DNA of 9,535 nucleotides from contig CAJUNM010000045.1 of assembly GCA_910587805.1 (NCBI GenBank), positions 2,756 to 12,290 on the forward strand, given 5' to 3'. The position numbers were made by a program, and so were the translations under genes. The stretch is from an uncultured Christensenellaceae bacterium (GTDB taxonomy: Bacteria > Bacillota > Clostridia > Christensenellales > Pumilibacteraceae). The number at the start of each line of letters is the position of its first letter. Positions within the stretch are counted from its first letter, which is position 1. This document shows positions 5,601 through 9,535 of this stretch, piece after piece. The notes below the pieces were generated by a model that worked only from the letters and a program-made list of their open reading frames with translations, did not search any database and was not told the DNA's origin.

Positions 5601-6272
5601 GGCAGGATCGAAATCGGCAAACTGCGCCGCAGAATAGATCATCTCGGTAATATAAATATCGACGCTATCGCCGAATCGCAAGAGCTTGCGCAATCTTTCC
5701 ATAACCGCGAAATACAGCGCGACGACCTTGTAAAGAGTTTGAGAGACGAGGAGCGCGTTATCGGCGAAATGAACGCGAACATGCTGCGCGATTTCAACGC
5801 TTGTTTCGAGCAGATCCGCACCAACTTCCGTTCGATATTCTCGGAACTGTTCAACGGCGGCACAGCCGATCTCGAACTTACCGAAAATGACGACGAGCTG
5901 CTGCGCGGCGTCGAGATAAAAGCGCAACCCCCGTCAAAGACATTCGGCTCGATCTCGCTGTTGTCGGGCGGTGAAAAAACGCTTACGGCAATAGCGATAC
6001 TTTTCGCAATCTTGCGGTTGAGACCTATGCCGTTTTGCTTGCTCGACGAAATAGAGGCTGCGCTCGACGACGCCAACGTCGGACGTTTCGCAGCGTATCT
6101 CAAAAAATTCTCAAAGGATACGCAGTTCATAGTTATAACGCACAGAAAACCCACTATGGAACAAGCGGATACGCTGTTCGGCGTTACCATGGAAGAAAAG
6201 GGCGTGTCTAAAATAGTTTCCGTACAGCTCACCGACGCGATAAAGCAAGCGGCGGCGGGAAATGAGGAATAA
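2676..6272 (+). CDS. smc: Chromosome partition protein SMC
   Basis: A 1198-aa SMC of normal length. It forms a ring-shaped ATPase dimer with ScpA and ScpB that loads on DNA and compacts and separates sister chromosomes. The N-terminal head has GFKSFAVKT and a Walker A motif GPNGCGKSN (residues 31-39), followed by the Q-loop region LGEQSAKLLRG and the conserved EEAAGISKYKYRK. Long heptad-rich coiled coils occupy about 170-520 and 680-1030, with the hinge between (about 525-672; SLGQAMSNIV, RATFLPI, AGSITGGS). The C-terminal head has the ABC signature LLSGGEK (ending at K1101), Walker B with catalytic Glu in CLLDEIEAALDDAN (D1124, E1125), and the HRKPTME switch segment. The start is TTG. No ribosome binding site sits at proper distance (nearest AAGG is 19 nt upstream), yet the protein begins exactly where the family does. 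ftsY follows 35 nt downstream, so both share a transcript. Confidence 0.97.
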   Translation: MKFKNLSVYGFKSFAVKTSIGFTEGITAIVGPNGCGKSNVADAVRWVLGEQSAKLLRGDNMQDVIFKGTEKRGALSYAEVSLTFDNTDRCLFPSCEYSEVVMTRKLFRDGESQYLLNGNICRLRDVGDMLRDAGFGREGYTIIGQGKVTEIVSSKPEDRRAIFEEAAGISKYKYRKLEAERKNERTKANIDRINDAMKIEQERLEPLTKQAEKARMYLELSEKLKQLEINDYIYQFDTAADKKDKLGEVIDGFKARIAEKQAEYEKANSDFNSAHDKLQTIDVQLDEFRRELTDISVNSVEIRGQIQYITRERDAINDQNNKYIADNAELEENCRELDRMLDERRAEHDAKTNALETHKAEFDKTNVKYTELDKRVAEEENRIEGARRALLDAMERKARVSQSVGELTAERALLIDQSEGIRSRIESTTERLAEVKAAAEKLENRLAILTDEKTELTDKRADVSQKLDACSTRLRSLGESISEMQSEYSGASVRRNMLKEIHASMEGYALPVRKLLDDAKTDNRIKNSVLGVVGQVISVKEGFETAIEISLGQAMSNIVTKTEDDAKILIDHLKKNRYGRATFLPITSFKKRSIEKQYMPLLNRSGCFGIATEVISADPIFDTIISGLLGGTVIVDNMDTAVKLARDSGYAFRIVTLDGEMLVPAGSITGGSKKSDVGSVFSHERELKEITARCDELKSALDAMQTEQAELDVNNKKYTVRLKELTEDIQNYVLAENSANIEYKNLTVEITELETAVKNDESALENMTERKKAIDADIELAEKTKDELGTDRQTEEDDRSRREFEAVKFERDKLRDAVNEGNLAILSLGKDIERLTHEITRLDGERVATLQNIEANNMAILSNNRSIAQLNEKLDNLAASNADNSDERYAELNEKLNNTSKYKADLNRLMVDSEKLRMQINEEITELINQKNEHDTALALVDSNMETMRQRVTEEYGLTHEECLERKDENYNPETGRIEIGKLRRRIDHLGNINIDAIAESQELAQSFHNREIQRDDLVKSLRDEERVIGEMNANMLRDFNACFEQIRTNFRSIFSELFNGGTADLELTENDDELLRGVEIKAQPPSKTFGSISLLSGGEKTLTAIAILFAILRLRPMPFCLLDEIEAALDDANVGRFAAYLKKFSKDTQFIVITHRKPTMEQADTLFGVTMEEKGVSKIVSVQLTDAIKQAAAGNEE

Positions 6273-6307
6273 ACGCGATAATACGAAAAGAGAGGAAAAG
6301 GTAAAGT

Positions 6308-7210
6308 ATGGGATTTTTTTCAAAGCTCAAGGAAGGATTGAGAAAGACCAAAGAAGCTATAGCTTATAGGCTTAATAAACTGTTTACGGGCGGCGTGCTT
6401 ACCGACGAGTTTTACGACGAGCTTGAGGAAACGTTGCTTACTTCGGATATCGGCGCGGAAACGACCGATACCGTCATGGAGCGGCTCAAAAAAGAGATAG
6501 ACAAACAGCACGTTCGCGATACCGCTAAAGTGCGGCAGATATTAAAAGATATTCTCGTGGAATTGCTTGAGGAAAACGCGCAGCCCGAATACGAATATCC
6601 GCTTGTAATAATGCTTTCGGGCGTGAACGGCGTGGGTAAAACCACGGCGATAGGCAAGCTCGCCAAAAAATTCAAAAAAGCCGGCAAGTCCGTCACTGTA
6701 GCCGCCGCCGATACGTTCAGAGCCGCTGCGAGCGATCAGCTCACCGTTTGGGCGGAACGCGCGGGCGTGCGGCTCATAAAGCACGCGGAAGGCGCGGATC
6801 CCGCCGCGGTAGTGTTCGACGCGGCGCAGAGCGTCAAGAGCAAAGGCGGCGACGTTCTGCTCATAGACACCGCGGGACGGCTGCACAACAAAAAGAACTT
6901 AATGGAAGAACTGAAAAAGATCGCGCGCGTAGCGCAGAGAGAACTGCCCGACGCCGCGATTTACAATTATATCGTGCTCGACGCCACTACGGGACAGAAC
7001 GCCGTATCGCAGGTGGAGATATTCAACGAGGCGATCGACATAGACGGGATAATATTGACCAAACTCGACGGCACGGCAAAGGGCGGCGTCGTGCTCGCAA
7101 TTGCGGGCGAACTCAACGTGCCCGTCGTGTACGTAGGCGTCGGCGAGGGAATAGACGACCTCGAGGACTTCGACGCAAAAGATTTCGTAAACGGAATAAT
7201 GGGCGAATGA
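6308..7210 (+). CDS. ftsY: Signal recognition particle receptor FtsY
   Basis: A 300-aa SRP GTPase that docks the SRP-ribosome complex at the membrane for co-translational insertion. It has a very short basic N-terminus (MGFFSKLKEGLRKTK), which likely forms a membrane-binding amphipathic helix, then the four-helix N domain (about 20-90) and the G domain. G motifs visible: GVNGVGKT (105-112), DTFRAAA (135-141), DTAGR (187-191), TKLDGTAKGG (251-260) and a final GVGEGIDDLEDFD. The absence of the long acidic A domain of enterobacterial FtsY is normal for Gram-positive types. The ATG at 6308 has an AAGG ribosome binding site about 5 nt upstream and directly gives the typical MGFF start. It follows smc, the usual order in Bacillota. 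Downstream, where ylxM-ffh is often found, a type I restriction locus occurs instead. Confidence 0.97.
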   Translation: MGFFSKLKEGLRKTKEAIAYRLNKLFTGGVLTDEFYDELEETLLTSDIGAETTDTVMERLKKEIDKQHVRDTAKVRQILKDILVELLEENAQPEYEYPLVIMLSGVNGVGKTTAIGKLAKKFKKAGKSVTVAAADTFRAAASDQLTVWAERAGVRLIKHAEGADPAAVVFDAAQSVKSKGGDVLLIDTAGRLHNKKNLMEELKKIARVAQRELPDAAIYNYIVLDATTGQNAVSQVEIFNEAIDIDGIILTKLDGTAKGGVVLAIAGELNVPVVYVGVGEGIDDLEDFDAKDFVNGIMGE

Positions 7211-7223
7211 TTTTGTCAACGCC

Positions 7224-7229
7224 GAGAGG
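7224..7229 (+). promoter_or_regulatory. Ribosome binding site of hsdM
   Basis: GAGAGG lies 6 nt before ATG 7236 and 9 nt before a second ATG at 7239, so initiation at either is possible. No terminator or promoter is visible in the 25 nt between ftsY and hsdM, so read-through from the smc-ftsY transcript probably expresses the restriction locus. Confidence 0.7.
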
Positions 7230-7235
7230 AAAAAC

Positions 7236-8795
7236 ATGATGACAAACGTAAAAGAGCAAGAGCGCGACGAACTGCACAAGGCGATATGGAATATAGCGAA
7301 CGACTTGCGCGGAAGCGTGGACGGATGGGATTTTAAGCAATACGTTTTGGGTATAATGTTTTACCGCTATATATCCGAGAATATCACGAACTACATAAAC
7401 GCCGACGAACGCGCGGCGGGCAACGACGGTTTCGATTACGCCGAGCTTTCGGACGAGCAAGCGGAGGAAGCCCGCGCCGATATGGTAAAGACAAAAGGCT
7501 TTTTCATCTTGCCGAGCCGGCTTTTTTGCAACGTCCGCAAATCGGCAAAGAATAACGATAATCTAAACGAAACGCTCGAAAAGGTTTTTAAGGCGATAGA
7601 AGGTTCGGCGCAAGGCACGGATAGCGAGGACGACTTTAAGGGGCTTTTCGACGATATAGACGTCAACAGCAATAAGCTCGGCGCGACGGTAACAAAGCGC
7701 AACGAAAAACTAGTGAAATTGCTTGACGGCATTGGCGATATGAAGCTCGGCAATTATCAAGACAACACGATAGACGCTTTCGGAGACGCTTATGAATTTT
7801 TGATGGGAATGTACGCAAGCAACGCTGGCAAAAGCGGCGGCGAATACTATACACCACAAGAAGTGTCCGAATTGCTCACGCGGTTGACAATCGTAGGCAA
7901 GACCGAAGTCAACAAAGTGTACGATCCCGCTTGCGGAAGCGGCTCGCTACTATTAAAATTCGCAAAGGTACTCGGCAAAGACAAAGTACGGCAAGGCTTT
8001 TTCGGGCAAGAGATAAACTTGACGACGTACAACCTTTGCCGAATAAATATGTTTTTGCACGACATAGACTTCGATAAATTCAATATAGCAAACGAAGATA
8101 CTTTGATTTCGCCGCAACATTGGGATGACGAGCCGTTTGAAGCTATTGTTTCAAATCCGCCGTATTCCATAAAGTGGGCGGGCGATAGCAACCCGCTACT
8201 TATAAATGATACTCGATTTGCGCCCGCAGGTATACTTGCACCCAAAAGCTATGCCGACCTTGCGTTTATTATGCACTCGCTTTCGTGGCTTGCGACAAAC
8301 GGCACGGCGGCGATAGTATGCTTCCCCGGAATATTCTATCGCGGCGGCGCGGAGCAAAAGATACGCAAGTATCTTATAGACAATAACTTTATAGACTGCA
8401 TAATACAACTTCCGAGCAATTTATTTTTCGGCACAAGCATTTCCACTTGTATTATGGTGCTTAAAAAGAGCAAGACGACCAACGACGTGCTTTTTATAGA
8501 CGCAAGCGCGGAGTGCGTAAAGGTAACGAACAACAATAAACTAACCGACGCGAATATAGAAAATATACTTAAAATCTTCACCGAACGCAAGGACGTTGAC
8601 TATACGGCAAAGGTAGTCGATAATTCCGTAATAGGCACAGAGAACGATTATAACCTTTCGGTAAGCACCTACGTTCAAAAACAGGATACACGCGAAAAGA
8701 TAGATATTTACGAATTGAACAAGCAAATCGACGAGATAGTGGCACGGGAAGACGTTTTGCGTAGCGAGATTAAAAAGATAATAGAGGAGATATAA
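7236..8795 (+). CDS. hsdM: Type I restriction-modification methyltransferase HsdM
   Basis: A 519-aa protein of typical HsdM length. It is the N6-adenine methyltransferase subunit of a type I restriction system; with HsdS it forms the M2S modification enzyme and with HsdR the restriction complex. Residues ~10-150 are the helical HsdM N-terminal domain (DLRGSVDGWDFKQYVLGIMF). Next comes the family segment GDAYEFLM...GEYYTPQEV (about 183-210), the AdoMet-binding motif I DPACGSG (230-236), and the catalytic motif IV NPPY (307-310), which identifies a gamma-type adenine methylase. The C-terminal 60 residues are charged and helical, consistent with contact to HsdS. All key residues appear intact. 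Base composition and codon use are close to the housekeeping genes but somewhat more AT-rich towards the end. It starts 25 nt after ftsY, an unusual place for a restriction locus. Confidence 0.96.
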   Translation: MMTNVKEQERDELHKAIWNIANDLRGSVDGWDFKQYVLGIMFYRYISENITNYINADERAAGNDGFDYAELSDEQAEEARADMVKTKGFFILPSRLFCNVRKSAKNNDNLNETLEKVFKAIEGSAQGTDSEDDFKGLFDDIDVNSNKLGATVTKRNEKLVKLLDGIGDMKLGNYQDNTIDAFGDAYEFLMGMYASNAGKSGGEYYTPQEVSELLTRLTIVGKTEVNKVYDPACGSGSLLLKFAKVLGKDKVRQGFFGQEINLTTYNLCRINMFLHDIDFDKFNIANEDTLISPQHWDDEPFEAIVSNPPYSIKWAGDSNPLLINDTRFAPAGILAPKSYADLAFIMHSLSWLATNGTAAIVCFPGIFYRGGAEQKIRKYLIDNNFIDCIIQLPSNLFFGTSISTCIMVLKKSKTTNDVLFIDASAECVKVTNNNKLTDANIENILKIFTERKDVDYTAKVVDNSVIGTENDYNLSVSTYVQKQDTREKIDIYELNKQIDEIVAREDVLRSEIKKIIEEI

Positions 8796-8864
8796 AAGAT
8801 TCTTCGGCTACGCTCGGAATGAATTTCGACCGAAGCGAGCTTGTGAGCGAAGCGGAGAAATCTT
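8796..8864. repeat. MITE-like palindromic intergenic element (69 nt)
   Basis: The element begins AAGATT (8796-8801) and ends with its inverse AATCTT (8859-8864). Inside, GCTACGCTC (8807-8815) pairs with GAGCGAAGC (8845-8853) with one mismatch. It therefore forms an imperfect long hairpin on either strand. Its theme (AAGATTCTTCGG...CGGAATGA...GCGAAGCGG) resembles, from memory, short palindromic elements dispersed through many gut Bacillota genomes. It starts directly at the hsdM stop codon and separates hsdM from the next gene. As RNA it could act as a processing site or stabiliser, but there is no T-run, so it is not an obvious terminator. Confidence 0.75.
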
Positions 8865-8884
8865 AACAACATTGATATTGGTTG

Positions 8885-8890
8885 AAGGAG
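8885..8890 (+). promoter_or_regulatory. Ribosome binding site of the 211-aa gene
   Basis: AAGGAG lies 8 nt before ATG 8899, a near-ideal arrangement that supports both the start codon and the reality of the gene. Confidence 0.8.
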
Positions 8891-8898
8891 AAACGTAA

Positions 8899-9534
8899 AT
8901 GCCAAAACGACCCGAAGAATATTTTGCAAAAGTAGTTTTAGAGAGTTATTTTCCCGAACTATATGTGAATTTACAGGTAACCGATAAACCGGATTTGCAA
9001 GATTTGACGCATAACATAGGTATTGAAGTAACAAATGCTGAACCTGAAAAACATCAAAGATTGACATCGTGTTGGTTAAAAGCATTGTATAGCCAAAATG
9101 AAAAAGTAAGAGAAAAATGTAAAGCTTGTATGCTTCAAAAAGATGATGTGCCGTTTCAAGGTGTAGTGCAAAACATGGGCGTAATTTACATTGAGGACTT
9201 AGCAAGCATTATAAAAACGGCATTTTGTAAAAAATTAGAAAAATTGCAAAATAAAGATTTTCGCAAATTTCAGCAAAACGACTTATTTATTTTAACAGAG
9301 GTGATTTTCAGTAAATTAAACTTTGAGGATATAAATAGTCCCGATGATTATTTAGATTTTATGATACAGAATAATAATCGAGAAACAAATAAATTTGATT
9401 TTGTGTATTTCAAGCTTGTCGGAAGTGTTTGTCAATTTAATCTTAAAGAGAAAAAATATCGTATTGTCGATTACAATAATGGTGCGGTTGTTAATAAGGC
9501 AAATACGATAATGGAGTACTATAATTATGAGTGA
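8899..9534 (+). CDS. Uncharacterised protein in type I RM locus, possible nuclease
   Basis: A 211-aa soluble protein of no family I can name; it has no signal peptide or membrane segment. Near the N-terminus an acidic helix (E15) precedes VTDKPDLQDL and then NIGIEVTNAEPE. The spacing P31-D32 ... E43-V-T45 and the strand-like GIEVT resemble the core of PD-(D/E)xK nucleases, though the expected lysine is Thr45, so this is a suggestion only. The middle has one CxxC (C74, C77) plus C58, too few for an obvious zinc site. The C-terminal half is rich in Asn, Lys, Asp and Phe. The gene is visibly more AT-rich than its neighbours, using AAA, TTA and AAT heavily, which points to recent transfer. It has a good ribosome binding site. 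Its TGA overlaps the ATG of a following gene (9528), so it is part of the hsdM operon and may be an accessory effector or immunity factor. Confidence 0.85.
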   Translation: MPKRPEEYFAKVVLESYFPELYVNLQVTDKPDLQDLTHNIGIEVTNAEPEKHQRLTSCWLKALYSQNEKVREKCKACMLQKDDVPFQGVVQNMGVIYIEDLASIIKTAFCKKLEKLQNKDFRKFQQNDLFILTEVIFSKLNFEDINSPDDYLDFMIQNNNRETNKFDFVYFKLVGSVCQFNLKEKKYRIVDYNNGAVVNKANTIMEYYNYE

Positions 9535-9535
9535 A
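9528..9535 (+). CDS. Start of next gene, possibly hsdS (truncated)
   Basis: ATG at 9528 opens a frame reading M-S-E and overlaps the preceding gene, whose TGA is at 9532-9534. A GGAG at 9513-9516 lies upstream at a long 11-nt spacing. Only 8 nt are in the window, so the product is unknown. From the operon context the missing specificity subunit HsdS would be expected here. The call is contextual. Confidence 0.35.

Noticed and set aside
6748..7239. Plus-strand 163-aa Arg/Gly-rich ORF inside ftsY
   Set aside because: An out-of-frame reading of the ftsY G domain, with composition typical of a frame-shifted GC-rich gene.

Overview
The window looks like a chromosomal segment of a Bacillota (Firmicutes) bacterium, probably an uncultured, gut-type Clostridia relative. 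This rests on the gene order rpmF-plsX-rnc-smc-ftsY, textbook sigma-A promoters (TTGACA-N17-TATAAT), strong AGGAGG-type ribosome binding sites, one-gene FtsY and SMC of Gram-positive type, and frequent ATA isoleucine codons in a medium-GC background. The lineage is an inference; no rRNA is present.

Left edge (1-405): on the minus strand there is one intact tRNA-Gly(GCC) gene with its own promoter and terminator. Downstream of it lie a corrupted 66-nt copy, a second copy of the terminator, and the start of another corrupted copy that runs off the window. The tRNA promoter and the rpmF promoter diverge from opposite ends of a near-perfect ~52-bp palindrome.

Core housekeeping block (406-7210, plus strand): rpmF (ribosomal protein bL32), plsX (phosphate acyltransferase of phospholipid synthesis), rnc (RNase III), smc (chromosome condensation) and ftsY (SRP receptor). 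plsX and rnc overlap by 4 nt. The acpP gene commonly found between them is absent. RNase III carries Asn111 where the family normally has a metal-binding Asp. Between rnc and smc there is a 315-nt array of 84-bp tandem repeats (3.75 copies, essentially identical), whose last copy supplies one arm of a terminator. The smc promoter starts inside the other arm. A 10-nt segment inside the 3' end of rnc is perfectly complementary to a segment present in every repeat copy.

Accessory block (7236-9535, plus strand): a type I restriction-modification locus begins 25 nt after ftsY. hsdM is complete. It is followed by a 69-nt palindromic intergenic element and then by a visibly AT-rich gene for an unrecognised 211-aa protein. 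That protein has a possible PD-(D/E)xK-like core (D32, E43) and so may be an accessory nuclease. Its stop codon overlaps the ATG of another gene that leaves the window, plausibly hsdS.

The strongest leads for something undescribed are the uncharacterised protein inside the type I locus, the in-frame 84-bp repeat array with its antisense match to rnc, and the decaying tRNA-Gly/terminator tandem array.
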